Shown here: positions 25,189 to 34,694 of the stretch, one piece after another
Layout of the letters: each line of letters begins with the position of its first letter
How positions within the stretch are numbered: the stretch's first letter is position 1
DNA from: Acidobacteriaceae bacterium
GTDB lineage: Bacteria > Acidobacteriota > Terriglobia > Terriglobales > Acidobacteriaceae
Assembly (NCBI GenBank): GCA_003138515.1
Contig: PLGG01000017.1
Location: 68,639 to 132,638, forward strand
Direction of reading: 5' to 3'
Length of the DNA: 64,000 bases
The notes under the pieces: generated by a model
Told to the model about the DNA's origin: nothing
What the model saw: the letters and a program-made list of their open reading frames with translations, nothing else
Database searches by the model: none
Translations under genes and position numbers: made by a program

Positions 25189-26889
25189 ATGAGCGATCAA
25201 TCCCCGCAAGCCGAAGCCATCGTCGAAATCATCGCCCCTGACAGCTCGCGAGAGAAGGTCGCCCTGACTCAGGAGCCCTTCAACATCGGGCGCGGCGGGG
25301 AGATCGACAACACTTTGCAGCTTGACGACGGGCGCATCTCCCGCCGTTGCGCGACGATTGTGGCCGACAGCGCCGGCTACCGGTTGCAGGACCGAGGCAA
25401 TCGCTCCGGCGTCTTCGTCAATGGCGCCAAGGTTCAGCAGCATCTGCTGCGCGACGGCGATACGATCACCTTCGGCATCGAAGACAGTTATCGGATCGTC
25501 TTCCACTGGGCATCGGCTGCCGCGGCGCCGCCTCCGAAACAGGACTCGGTGGCCAATCTTCTGACGCGCATCGGTTCCATCTCCGACTTCACCAGTACGA
25601 CCGGTTCCGGGGGACTGAACAAGCTGAATCTGCTGCTGGAGGCAACATCGCTCCTCCACTCGCAGCTTCCTCTCGATTCCGTGTTGGGCACGATGCTCGA
25701 TCACGCCATCTCCGTCACCCATGCCGACCGCGGGTTGCTTATCGAGCCCGACGCCTCGGGCGCGCTCCGTGTTCACCAGGCCCGCAGCAACAAAGGCGAG
25801 AACCTGGCGCCGGAGAATTTGAATCCAAGCCAGACCGCGATCAACCAGGCAATCAGCAAACAGTCGAGCGTGATTACGGAGGACCTGAATCTGGCCGGCA
25901 TTGACCTGAAGGCCGCGGCGAGCATCGTGGTGCAGGGGCTGCGCGCGGTGGTTGCCATACCGCTGTACGCGTCGTCGCGCTCCACCGCCGACACGGGCAC
26001 CGAAAACGAGCGCGGCCAATTGCTGGGCTTGATCTATCTCGACTCGCGCCGAATCGCTGCCTTCTCGGCGCTCGACCGCCAGATTCTGGATGCGCTCGCG
26101 GTGCAGGCGGCCAGCATTATGGACAATGCGCGGCTGGTGGAGCGGGAACGCGAGCGGCAGCGGCTGGAGCAGGAGCTGTCGATCGCGCGCACCATCCAGC
26201 AGGCGCTGCTGCCGCACGGGCTGACGGATTATCCGCACCTCGCCGTCACGGGCGCTCATTATCCCTGCCACGAAGTGGGCGGCGACTATTTCGATGTTGT
26301 TCCGGTGAGCGAAGACCGCACTGCAATTCTGATCGCCGATGTGAGCGGGAAAGGGCTGGGCGCGGCGCTGCTGACGACGATGCTGCAAGGTGCCTTGTCG
26401 GGACTCACCATGGGCGCCGATCCGGTTAAGGTCTTCAACCACATCAACCGCTTTCTATGCCGCCACGCGGAAGTCGGCCGCTATGCCACCATGTTCATCG
26501 GGCTTTTGAGCAAGGACGGAATGTTCGAATACATCAAGGCGGGGCATCCATCGCCGCTGCTGTTACGGCAGGGTAATGTGAGCGAACTCTATACCGAGGG
26601 ATCGTTCCCCGTCGGCCTGATTCCCGAGGCGGACTACACCTCTGCGCAGTTGCAACTGGAACCGGAAGACACACTGGTGCTCTTCAGCGATGGGGTGACG
26701 GAAGCGGAGAACTCCGCTCACGATCTGTTTGAGGTCAGAGGTTTGAGTCAGGTCCTGGCCGGCCGGAAGAATGTGCCCGTTGAAGAGCTGCAGCAATCGG
26801 TTTTCGACGCGGTGCGCGATTTCACCAAGGGCGCCGAGCAGTCGGATGACATTACGCTGCTGGTCGTGCGCTACCGCGAGGCAGCGTAG
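25189..26889 (+). CDS. FHA-GAF-SpoIIE/PP2C phosphatase (RsbU-like)
   Basis: 566 residues from ATG 25189. Domains: FHA (about 10-115; FNIGRGGEIDNTLQLDDGRISRRCA) that binds phosphothreonine; GAF (about 130-310) that may bind a small ligand; a short coiled linker (REREQ/RQRLEQELSIARTIQQALLP); and a SpoIIE/PP2C phosphatase (about 335-565) with GGDYFD, DVSGKGLGAALL and FSDGVTEAEN supplying the metal-binding Asp residues. Followed by a Ser/Thr kinase, a STAS protein and an anti-sigma-type kinase, so it probably dephosphorylates the STAS protein in a partner switch. Confidence 0.92.
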   Translation: MSDQSPQAEAIVEIIAPDSSREKVALTQEPFNIGRGGEIDNTLQLDDGRISRRCATIVADSAGYRLQDRGNRSGVFVNGAKVQQHLLRDGDTITFGIEDSYRIVFHWASAAAAPPPKQDSVANLLTRIGSISDFTSTTGSGGLNKLNLLLEATSLLHSQLPLDSVLGTMLDHAISVTHADRGLLIEPDASGALRVHQARSNKGENLAPENLNPSQTAINQAISKQSSVITEDLNLAGIDLKAAASIVVQGLRAVVAIPLYASSRSTADTGTENERGQLLGLIYLDSRRIAAFSALDRQILDALAVQAASIMDNARLVERERERQRLEQELSIARTIQQALLPHGLTDYPHLAVTGAHYPCHEVGGDYFDVVPVSEDRTAILIADVSGKGLGAALLTTMLQGALSGLTMGADPVKVFNHINRFLCRHAEVGRYATMFIGLLSKDGMFEYIKAGHPSPLLLRQGNVSELYTEGSFPVGLIPEADYTSAQLQLEPEDTLVLFSDGVTEAENSAHDLFEVRGLSQVLAGRKNVPVEELQQSVFDAVRDFTKGAEQSDDITLLVVRYREAA

Positions 26890-26987
26890 AGCCTGTACTG
26901 CAGCCGTCCGAGCGTACGGCAGCCAAGCCCCATTTTGAATGCGCAGCCGCCTGAAAATCGTCGCATCGGATTGGTACAATCCTCACC

Positions 26988-28754
26988 ATGGGCGTCCCCA
27001 AATGCATTGGAAGGTATGAGATTGTCGAGGAATTGGGCCGCGGCGCGATGGGGAGCGTCTTCAAGGCCCGCGACCCCGCAGTTGGCCGCATCGTCGCCCT
27101 TAAAACCATCCATACCGCGGCGCTCGAAGGCGCTCTAAGCGAGGAGTATCGCGCGCGATTTTATCGCGAGGCGAGGACGTCAGGCGTGCTGGCGCATCCC
27201 GGAATTGTGCCGGTCTTCGACGTGGGCGAGGATGCCGGCGCGCCGTTCCTGGTGATGGAGTTCGTCGAAGGCAGGACGCTGGCTGACGCCATGAAGAGCG
27301 GCGAGCGGTACACGCTCGATCGCGTCTGCGAGATCGGCCAGCAGCTCGCCGATGCGCTCGGCTATGCGCACCGTCAGGGCGTGATTCACCGCGATATCAA
27401 GCCCGCCAATATTCTGATGACCTCGCGCGCGGTCTACGGCAGCGAGCGGCCCCGCATTACCGACTTCGGCATTGCCAAGCTGGCGGCCAGCGAGATCACG
27501 TCCACGGGCCAGCTGCTGGGCACCCCATCCTTCATGCCGCCGGAGCAGTTCACCGGATCGCCCATCGACGGCCGCGCCGACCTCTTTTCACTGGGCGTGA
27601 TTCTCTACTCGCTGGCGACCGGCGAGCAACCGTTCCCCGGCGAGACCATGACGGCCGTTTCCTACAAGGTGGTTTATATAGAGCCGATTCCGCCGGCAAA
27701 GCTCAATCCCGCCATCCCGGCCGGGCTTGAAGCGGTGATTTTGAAGTGCCTGGCCAAGAATCCGGCGGCGCGCTACCAGACTGGCGAGGAACTTGCGCAG
27801 GATTTGGCGGCCATGCGTACGAATTCCGGAGCTTCAGCGATGCAAACAGGGGTGCCCCTGCTCGCCACAGGGGGCTCCGATGTCACGCTCGCTCCGGGGT
27901 CTGTCGCCAGTTCCATCCCCCCGGCCGCCGCTCAAAAAGCCGCGACGCAGCGTGGCCAAACGCCGGCGCAGAAAAAGCCCTCGAAGCCAGCGCAGTTTGA
28001 ATCCGTCTTTGGTGTCACGCTGCTTTGCGTGGCGTGTGCAGCGGTAACGATCGCCGGAGGCTTGTACTGGTATGCGCATCGCAAGCCGCCGGCTCCGCCT
28101 CACGTGGTCACGGTGCCCGTTCCGCCGCCGCAGCAGACGCCGCCACCGCCAGTCGCTTCTGCGCCGGACGAGTCTCCGGCCAAGTCTCCGGCAGGGACGC
28201 CGCCTACAACGCCTGCGCCAAAGCCTTCCGCTGGCAAGCCCGCTGCGGGAAAACCGTCTCCATCCCAACCGGCTCCGGCCCCGTCGAAGCCTGCGGTTGC
28301 AACGGCGCCTCCTACCCCGGCCAACCCCGCCAACCCAGCGTCGACCAAACCCCAGACCCCCGCGCCCGCTGCGACGACGGCTTTCGATCCCCGGAAGGCC
28401 GACCCAAACAAGAATGGCAAACTGAAGATCGATGTGAGCAAATTCCCCAAGGGCCTTCCTTTCACCATCTTGATGAACAAGCAGCCGTATATTCACTTCA
28501 TCACCGGTGACGGCAGCAGCCTCGACAATTTGTATGCTCCGCCCGGCATGCAGGAGTTCCGAGTCTCCTTCAAGAGCGCCGGCCAGGAGTGGGACGCAAA
28601 GCCCTTGAGCAGCGATTTCAAGGCAAAAAAGACCAAGACCCTCAAGGTTCAACTGTCGGAGAACGGCAAGGCGGAGTCGAAAATTGCCCTGCCGATCGCT
28701 AAGGATGCGCAACTCTCTATCTCCTTCTCGGCCACACTCGGAGATCTCTTCTGA
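26988..28754 (+). CDS. transmembrane Ser/Thr protein kinase with Pro-rich linker and C-terminal domain
   Basis: 588 residues. Kinase domain 8-270 with GRGAMGSVF, VALKT, HRDIKPANIL, DFGIAK, GTPSFMPPEQ all intact. One membrane helix near 345-362, then a long Pro/Ala/Lys-rich spacer (365-460) and a C-terminal folded segment (about 480-588) likely outside the membrane, ending in a Lys-rich stretch and beta-like region. The C-terminal part matches no sensor domain I know (not PASTA). The neighbouring phosphatase has an FHA domain able to read its phosphothreonines. Confidence 0.9.
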   Translation: MGVPKCIGRYEIVEELGRGAMGSVFKARDPAVGRIVALKTIHTAALEGALSEEYRARFYREARTSGVLAHPGIVPVFDVGEDAGAPFLVMEFVEGRTLADAMKSGERYTLDRVCEIGQQLADALGYAHRQGVIHRDIKPANILMTSRAVYGSERPRITDFGIAKLAASEITSTGQLLGTPSFMPPEQFTGSPIDGRADLFSLGVILYSLATGEQPFPGETMTAVSYKVVYIEPIPPAKLNPAIPAGLEAVILKCLAKNPAARYQTGEELAQDLAAMRTNSGASAMQTGVPLLATGGSDVTLAPGSVASSIPPAAAQKAATQRGQTPAQKKPSKPAQFESVFGVTLLCVACAAVTIAGGLYWYAHRKPPAPPHVVTVPVPPPQQTPPPPVASAPDESPAKSPAGTPPTTPAPKPSAGKPAAGKPSPSQPAPAPSKPAVATAPPTPANPANPASTKPQTPAPAATTAFDPRKADPNKNGKLKIDVSKFPKGLPFTILMNKQPYIHFITGDGSSLDNLYAPPGMQEFRVSFKSAGQEWDAKPLSSDFKAKKTKTLKVQLSENGKAESKIALPIAKDAQLSISFSATLGDLF

Positions 28755-28760
28755 TCCTTT

Positions 28761-28824
28761 TGCGTTTGTAGCAGGTGCGTTTGTAACAGGATTGTCACAA
28801 TCGTCCCGTACGATCTGGATCGTA
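28761..28824. promoter_or_regulatory. tandem 15-mer and two palindromes upstream of the STAS gene
   Basis: TGCGTTTGTAGCAGG (28761-28775) is repeated at 28776-28790 with one change. Two palindromes follow: GATTGTCACAATC (28790-28802) and TACGATCTGGATCGTA (28809-28824). The cluster ends 38 bases before the STAS start. Such density suggests protein-binding sites controlling the STAS/anti-sigma pair, separately from the kinase gene. Confidence 0.5.
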
Positions 28825-28862
28825 GATTCCGGAATCTCAACCAACAGAAAAGGGCGATGGAA

Positions 28863-29198
28863 ATGCAACTCTCCACGCAGGATTTGGACGGCGGCGTCAC
28901 CAGGGTAGAACTGGAAGGGCGCATGGACATCGCTGGTGCGGCGGCCGTCGATCTCAAGATGAATCTGATCGCAGGCAACGCAAAGAAGCTCCTGATCGAC
29001 CTCGAAAAGGTCGCGTTCCTTGGTTCGATGGGTTTGCGATCGATTGTGCTTCCCGCGAGGGCGGTGATGAGCCGCGGCGGCAAGGTGGTCCTCTTCGCGC
29101 CCAACGAGATGGTGGAAGGGGTTCTGAAGGCGAGTGGCATCGACTCGCTTTTGCCGATTCACCACGATCTGGCCGCGGCGATGGCTGCGTTGCAATGA
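28863..29198 (+). CDS. STAS-domain anti-sigma factor antagonist (RsbV/SpoIIAA-like)
   Basis: 111 residues from ATG 28863 (AGGG eight bases upstream; an ATG six bases earlier is too close). Whole protein is one STAS domain; the phosphorylatable Ser lies in FLGSMGLRSIVL. When unphosphorylated, such proteins bind an anti-sigma kinase and free the sigma factor. The next gene encodes that kinase type and overlaps by 4 bases (ATGA). Confidence 0.92.
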   Translation: MQLSTQDLDGGVTRVELEGRMDIAGAAAVDLKMNLIAGNAKKLLIDLEKVAFLGSMGLRSIVLPARAVMSRGGKVVLFAPNEMVEGVLKASGIDSLLPIHHDLAAAMAALQ

Positions 29199-29674
29199 GT
29201 GCAATTTCTAGCCCGGCGGCAAGTATGCCCGCAGAAGACGCAGCTAAGCCCGCGCCACGGCTGATCTTGAAAAGTCAGCTCGACGATATGGCTTCGCTCT
29301 GGCCATGGGTCGAGGCTCTTGTCGCCGAATACTCGATCCCGGCCGATACGGCGTTCGCTGTCCACCTTTGCCTCGAAGAAGCGGTTTCCAACGTCATCCG
29401 CCACGGATACCGCAGCCAGCCGAACCACACTTTGACCATCGATTTTGCCCAACCAGAAGCGCATCATGTCGCATTCACCATTGAGGATCAGGCTCCGCCC
29501 TTCGATCCCCTCGCCCCTTCGTTAATCGAGGAGCCGCCCGCGCCAACGCCCGAGGATTATCTTCGCCCCGGAGGCCGCGGCATTCTTCTTCTGCGCAAGT
29601 TCGCGGGTTCGCTCGCCTATGAGCGCCTCGCCGGCGGAAATCGCCTGACCATCGGCTTCGTCCTGCCTGGGTGA
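29195..29674 (+). CDS. anti-sigma regulatory factor, HATPase type (RsbW-like)
   Basis: 159 residues. GHKL ATPase fold: N-box HLCLEEAVSNVIRHGY and G-box GGRGILLLRKF are clear; an extra variable loop (APSLIEEPPAPTPEDYL) sits between them. Predicted Ser kinase of the STAS protein, to which it is translationally coupled. No sigma factor gene lies beside it, so the client is elsewhere. Confidence 0.9.
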   Translation: MSAISSPAASMPAEDAAKPAPRLILKSQLDDMASLWPWVEALVAEYSIPADTAFAVHLCLEEAVSNVIRHGYRSQPNHTLTIDFAQPEAHHVAFTIEDQAPPFDPLAPSLIEEPPAPTPEDYLRPGGRGILLLRKFAGSLAYERLAGGNRLTIGFVLPG

Positions 29675-29787
29675 TTCTCCGGCGCGGCTTGTCCCCGCGC
29701 CCACCAGCTAACACTTTGGTTTCAATGCTCCCAGCGCTCCGGGCCGTTGTCCGAGCACTATTTGCGGTATCATTGCGTCTATAGAGA

Positions 29788-31020
29788 GTGAGCGGCTGGC
29801 TTCCCCTTAGGGCTGCTCCGGTGGTGTGCGTGTCTCAATTTTTCAAGCGCTTTGTCTTTGCAATCTCCGTGGTGATCTTTGCCGGGCTCGGTCTCAGTTA
29901 TGTTCTGGGCGAATTCGGATGGATCGGCGTTCATGCCGGCGACGAACAGGACGCGGCTTACAAGCAGATGCGCGTCTACGCCGAGGTTCTGCGCAAGATT
30001 CAGAACTACTACGTAACTCCGCCCAACATTCCCGCCGTGACCACCGGCGCACTGCACGGCCTTCTCGACTCGCTCGATCCCGATTCCAGCTATCTGACGC
30101 CGGCCGAGTACAAGACCTATAAGGACCGCCCTGCGGCGGATAACGCGCAAGAGGGTCTTACCATCTCCAAGCGCTTTGGCTACGCCACTGTGGTCAATGT
30201 GCTGCCCGGCTCGCCTGCCGACCAGAATCACATGCACGACGGCGACGTCATCGATCTGATTGACGGCCAGTCAACCCACGATCTGCCGCTGGCCATTGTC
30301 CGCTTCATGCTTACGGGCAAGCCCGGCACCACGGTTACGCTTTCGGTGGTCAGGCCCTTCAAGCCCGATCCAGACAAGGTAACGCTCACGCGCAGCGTGG
30401 TCACAGCGCCGCCGCTCGGCGAGCAGTTCTACGAGAACGCAACCGTCCTTTATCTCAAGCCCGGCGTTCTGACCTCGGCACGGGTAGACGACATCGCTTC
30501 CCGGATCAAAGGCGCGGGAAAAAGCCGCAAGATCCTTCTCGACCTTCGCGACACCACCGGCGACGACCCAAAACAGGGTGTGCGCCTGGCCAACTTCTTC
30601 ATCAAGCAAGGAACCCTGGCGTCGCTCGAGGGCCAGAAATATCCGCTGCAGACCTTCAGCGCCGATCCTTCACTCTTCCTGACCGACGCGCCAGTGGCCG
30701 TTCTGGTGAACCGCGGCACCTATGGCGCGCCTGAGCTTACCGCTGCCGCCATTGAAGACCTTAAGCGCGGTGACGTCGTGGGGGAACGCACCTTCGGCGA
30801 AGGCACGGTGCAAAAGACCATCGATCTGCCCGACGGCGCCGGTCTCATGCTGACGGTGGCCAAGTATGAGGATCCGAACGGCAAGAAGATTGAGGACAAC
30901 GCCGTCACTCCCAACGTGGTCGTCGCCTCGCCTCAGGATGATGGCGAGCCGCTGCCCCCTTCAAACGGCGACGCGCCGTTGAATCAGGCATTGTCGCTGT
31001 TGAAGGCGAAAAACGGTTGA
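29788..31020 (+). CDS. S41-family (C-terminal processing protease) homologue, catalytic dyad missing
   Basis: About 400 residues: N-terminal membrane/signal segment, PDZ domain (about 120-200) and an S41 peptidase domain. The start is uncertain; GTG 29788, 29821 and 29830 are all in frame and the last gives the most signal-like N-terminus (SQFFKRFVFAISVV). At the catalytic site, where CtpA/CtpB have GSASASE with the nucleophile Ser, this protein reads GTYGAPE; where they have FGKGTVQ with the general-base Lys, it reads FGEGTVQ. Both dyad residues appear substituted, so it is probably an inactive, binding-type member. Confidence 0.85.
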   Translation: MSGWLPLRAAPVVCVSQFFKRFVFAISVVIFAGLGLSYVLGEFGWIGVHAGDEQDAAYKQMRVYAEVLRKIQNYYVTPPNIPAVTTGALHGLLDSLDPDSSYLTPAEYKTYKDRPAADNAQEGLTISKRFGYATVVNVLPGSPADQNHMHDGDVIDLIDGQSTHDLPLAIVRFMLTGKPGTTVTLSVVRPFKPDPDKVTLTRSVVTAPPLGEQFYENATVLYLKPGVLTSARVDDIASRIKGAGKSRKILLDLRDTTGDDPKQGVRLANFFIKQGTLASLEGQKYPLQTFSADPSLFLTDAPVAVLVNRGTYGAPELTAAAIEDLKRGDVVGERTFGEGTVQKTIDLPDGAGLMLTVAKYEDPNGKKIEDNAVTPNVVVASPQDDGEPLPPSNGDAPLNQALSLLKAKNG

Positions 31021-31197
31021 TCGGCAGCCCCTTCGCGATCAGGTTTTTCCGCTTCTAGGAGCAGATTCCCTCTCTTGCACGGCGAGGTGCCCGCAAAACC
31101 TGCGTAACTTGCGCCTTATCGATCCAGTGCTAGCCTAGGACTGAGGCACTCCTCCACCCTCGCAAGCCGGAGGTCTGCCCGTGAGGCCAGTCCTGCC

Positions 31198-33606
31198 TTG
31201 GCTGCAACGTCAAACCTGCCCCCCGGCGAGCGCACTGATGTGCGCCAGGACCCCCGGTCGCGTCGCCACATCAGGGTGCCGCTTCCCGCGCGCAACCGCC
31301 GCAAGCTCGCCGGACGTTCCGCGATCGCTGCATTGGTGATGCTTGCCGCAATCACCGGCTCGCTGGCCGGGCTCACGCTGGTCTATTCCGTCAATCTTCC
31401 GCAGATTCGGGACCTGGAGCATTATCAGCCCTCCACCATCACCGACCTTTACGACCGCAAGGGGCGAATCATCGGCTCATTCGCGCTGGAGCGCCGCGAG
31501 GTGGTCGGCTATGACGGCTTCGCGCCCATCCTGCGCCAGGCCGTGATTTCCATTGAAGACAAAAACTTCGAATCGCACTGGGGCATCAATGTTTTTCGCG
31601 TCGCCGGCGCGGTCTGGCATGACATTCGCAGTCACGGCCGCGCGCAGGGCGCATCCACGCTCACCATGCAATTGGCGCGCAATCTCTTTTTATCCTCCGA
31701 CCGCACCGCCATGCGCAAAGTGCAGGAGGCGTACCTCGCCATTCAAATCGAGCGCGCCTTCACCAAGGAACAGATCTTCACGCTCTACGGCAACCAGATT
31801 TACCTGGGCAGCGGAAACTATGGCTTCGAAGCCGCCTCGGAATACTTTTTTTCGAAGCACGCCAAGGATCTGACGCTCACCGAAGCGGCGCTGCTGGCCG
31901 GGCTGCCCAAGGGGCCAGTTGCGTTTTCGCCGCTGCTCAATCCTGACCGTGCCTTGCGCCGCCGCAACCTTGTGCTCAGCGAGATGGAGTCGGATGGCGC
32001 AATCACCCACACGCAGGCTGCAGCGGCGCGCAACACACCGCTCGGCCTGAACATGGCGCGGCCCGTGGGCCTGGCGGCGCCGTGGTTCGAGGACGCGGTC
32101 CGCGAAGAGTTGGATAAGCGCTTCGGCACGGAAGAAGTGCATGAGGACGGTCTGCGCGTCGACACCACGCTCGATCTGGACTTGCAAAACGTGGCCAATC
32201 GCGCCGTCGTTGATGGCGTTGCTAGTTACGAGCGCCGCCACGGTTGGCGCGGCAAACTGGAGAACGTCCTCGCCGGCGAGGTCACGCTCGATAACTACCG
32301 TCACCCGGACTGGGCGGTCGAGGCCGGTCCCGGCAACTACGTTCACGCGCTTGTGACGCGCTCGCTTCCGCTTGAAGTTCATGCGCGCATCGGGCCGCCC
32401 GGTCAGCCCGGTTCCGAAATCGTCCTGCTGCCCGCCGACTGGCAATGGACCGGTGTGCGCTACGGCGACGCGGTCGCAAAGCCCGGCGACATCGTTTACG
32501 TCCGCATGACCGCGGCGACGGAAAGTGGCGAGCGTCGCGCTTCGCTTGAGCAGGATTCCGGCACGCAGGGTGCGCTGATGGCCATCGACAACACCAGCGG
32601 CGACGTGCTGGCCATGGTGGGCGGACGCGATTACGCGCTCTCGGTCTTCAACCGCGCGACGCAGGCTGAGCGCCAGACCGGATCGAGCTTCAAGCCCTAC
32701 GTCTACACCGCGGCCATTGAGGATGGCGTAAAACCCACCGACATCATTGTCGATGGGCCGGTGCGCTTCGGCGACTACGTGCCTCACAACTACGAGAACG
32801 ACTACAGGGGCGCGATGACCGTCGCCAATGCGTTCGCCGAGTCGCGCAATATTCCCGCGCTCAAGCTGGCGGCGCGCGTGGGCATTCGCAAGGTCATCGA
32901 CGTGGCCCACCGCTTCGGCGTCACTTCGAACATTCCGCCGTACCTGCCGGTGGCGCTGGGCGCGGTGGAGATCACGCTCCAGGAACAGGTGGCCTCCTAC
33001 GCCGTCTTTCCCAACGACGGCGTTCGCGTGGCCCCGCACCTCATCCGCAAGGTCTCCAACGGCGACGGAATCACTCTCTGGCAGGAAACGCCCTCCGTCG
33101 ACGAGGTGCTCGATCAGCAAACCGCCCGCACCATGATGACGCTGCTCCGCGGTGTGACCGCGCACGGGACCGGCGTCGCCGCCTCACAATTGAACCATCC
33201 CGTCGGCGGCAAGACGGGAACCACCAGCGACTTCACTGACGCCTGGTTTCTCGGCTTCTCGCCCTCCGTCACCTGCGGCGTCTGGGTGGGCAACGACAGC
33301 GGCGAGTCTCTGGGCGACAAGGAAACAGGTGCGGTAACCGCGCTGCCGATCTGGATCAACTTCATGCGCGCCGCCATCGCCGGCAAGGACGACGAGCAGT
33401 TCCCCGGCGACGAAAATGGTCCGCTAGACAGAACCGACATGATGCCGCCCGCGAAGCTTCCCGTGCAAGCGTCCGCAGCGAAAGCAGCCTGGCCAGCCCG
33501 GCAACGCACCTTTGTCGTCAAGCCCGCGTTAGCTTCCCCACAAAAGCCAACGACGAAGCCGGCAAATAAAACCGGAGTCAAGCCTGCGTTGAGGTCAAAC
33601 CCCTGA
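31198..33606 (+). CDS. class A penicillin-binding protein (PBP1A-type)
   Basis: About 800 residues; first in-frame start is TTG 31198, and no ATG is available upstream. Membrane anchor at about 40-65. Glycosyltransferase 51 domain (80-260) with EDKNFESHWG and QGASTLTMQLARNLF; inserted OB-like region (350-460); transpeptidase domain with RQTGSSFKPYVYTAAI (active-site Ser), SRN and GKTGTTSDFTDAWFLGF. A basic Pro/Lys-rich tail ends the protein. It polymerises and cross-links peptidoglycan. Follows the S41 gene by about 180 bases. Confidence 0.94.
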   Translation: MAATSNLPPGERTDVRQDPRSRRHIRVPLPARNRRKLAGRSAIAALVMLAAITGSLAGLTLVYSVNLPQIRDLEHYQPSTITDLYDRKGRIIGSFALERREVVGYDGFAPILRQAVISIEDKNFESHWGINVFRVAGAVWHDIRSHGRAQGASTLTMQLARNLFLSSDRTAMRKVQEAYLAIQIERAFTKEQIFTLYGNQIYLGSGNYGFEAASEYFFSKHAKDLTLTEAALLAGLPKGPVAFSPLLNPDRALRRRNLVLSEMESDGAITHTQAAAARNTPLGLNMARPVGLAAPWFEDAVREELDKRFGTEEVHEDGLRVDTTLDLDLQNVANRAVVDGVASYERRHGWRGKLENVLAGEVTLDNYRHPDWAVEAGPGNYVHALVTRSLPLEVHARIGPPGQPGSEIVLLPADWQWTGVRYGDAVAKPGDIVYVRMTAATESGERRASLEQDSGTQGALMAIDNTSGDVLAMVGGRDYALSVFNRATQAERQTGSSFKPYVYTAAIEDGVKPTDIIVDGPVRFGDYVPHNYENDYRGAMTVANAFAESRNIPALKLAARVGIRKVIDVAHRFGVTSNIPPYLPVALGAVEITLQEQVASYAVFPNDGVRVAPHLIRKVSNGDGITLWQETPSVDEVLDQQTARTMMTLLRGVTAHGTGVAASQLNHPVGGKTGTTSDFTDAWFLGFSPSVTCGVWVGNDSGESLGDKETGAVTALPIWINFMRAAIAGKDDEQFPGDENGPLDRTDMMPPAKLPVQASAAKAAWPARQRTFVVKPALASPQKPTTKPANKTGVKPALRSNP

Positions 33607-33704
33607 CGCATCGCAGCACGCGAGTCGAAGGTTCTGCAGTTGCTTTTTCTCAATGAACTTCGGACTCACCGCTGGAAGATTTGTTCAGAAAAATTGGACT
33701 GAGT

Positions 33705-34694
33705 CTACTTCACGCGCGCAAAGTACCGCTTCGCCCGCGCGACATCCTTGAAGATCTGCGCCTTCAGCGCCTCTGGCGACGGCCACTCACGCTCGCCGCG
33801 CAGCCGCAGCAGAAATTCCAACTCGATGGGAGTGTCTTCGCCGAGATCGATCGGCTCAAAATCGAGGATGTGCGACTCGATGGCGAACGACGCCTCGCCG
33901 AACGTCGGCCGGTTGCCCACATTCGTCACCGCCTGAAACGCGCGCCCATTCACTTTGAGCCGTGTCACATAAACGCCGAAGCCCGGCAGCAGCCCATCGT
34001 AGCGGGCAAGATTCACCGTCGGCACCAGCAATCGCGTGCCAATGCCGCGACCCGAAGCCGGTGAGGAGAGCACAGCGAAGGGCCGTCCGAGCATCCATCG
34101 CGCTCTGCGCACATCACCCGCGGAAACCAGTGCGCGAACAGCCGAGCTCGAAACCTCCAGCCCGTGCACTCGCACCGCGTCATGGACGTCGACGGCAAAG
34201 CCAAACTCCTCGCCCATCGCTGCCAGCTCCCGCACGCCGGCCGTCGCGCCGTGTCCAAAGCGGAAGTTCTGTCCTTCGTGCATGCTTTTCACGCCGAGAG
34301 CTGCAATCAGGATCCGCTGCGCGAACCCACGCGCCGACAGACTGGCCAGCTCCCGGTCGAATCTGAGCAAAAGCACTGCGTCGATCCCCGTTTCAGCCAG
34401 CAGCCGCAGCCGCTCCGGCATAGGCGTAATCAGCTTGGGCGCCTGCGCGGGACGCAGAAATTGCTCGGGGTGCGGATCGAAGGTAATCGCGACGGCCCGC
34501 GCGCCCGTCTTCCGCGCCTCGGCCGCAACGGCGTCAAGAATCTCGCGATGCCCCTTATGTACGCCGTCAAAGTTGCCCACAGCCGCTACCGTGGGACCAA
34601 ACCCCGCCGGGATCTCATCGAGAGAACGAAACACAGCAAACGCACCACCACCCTGCGGCGTTTGGTTTGCGGCGGGAATTCGCTCCGGGATCAT
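33705..34694 (-). CDS. ribF: bifunctional riboflavin kinase / FAD synthetase
   Basis: 329 residues. Adenylyltransferase half first (VGNFDGVHKGHREIL, ITFDPHPEQFL, FRFGHGATAGV), then the riboflavin kinase half (GRGIGTRLLVPTVNL, GVYVTRLKVNG, TNVGNRPTFGEASFAIESHILDF). Makes FMN and FAD from riboflavin. The start ATG overlaps the stop of the upstream hydrolase gene as ATGA, so the two are coupled. Confidence 0.96.
   Translation of the reverse strand: MIPERIPAANQTPQGGGAFAVFRSLDEIPAGFGPTVAAVGNFDGVHKGHREILDAVAAEARKTGARAVAITFDPHPEQFLRPAQAPKLITPMPERLRLLAETGIDAVLLLRFDRELASLSARGFAQRILIAALGVKSMHEGQNFRFGHGATAGVRELAAMGEEFGFAVDVHDAVRVHGLEVSSSAVRALVSAGDVRRARWMLGRPFAVLSSPASGRGIGTRLLVPTVNLARYDGLLPGFGVYVTRLKVNGRAFQAVTNVGNRPTFGEASFAIESHILDFEPIDLGEDTPIELEFLLRLRGEREWPSPEALKAQIFKDVARAKRYFARVK

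Noticed and set aside
27834..29204. 456-codon frame antisense to the kinase linker and STAS gene
   Set aside because: Arg/Gly-rich product from the complement of Pro/Ala codons; crosses two real genes and their regulatory spacer.
31690..33165. 491-codon open frame antisense to the PBP1A gene
   Set aside because: Shadow of a gene with all transpeptidase motifs intact; no homology-like pattern in the antisense product.
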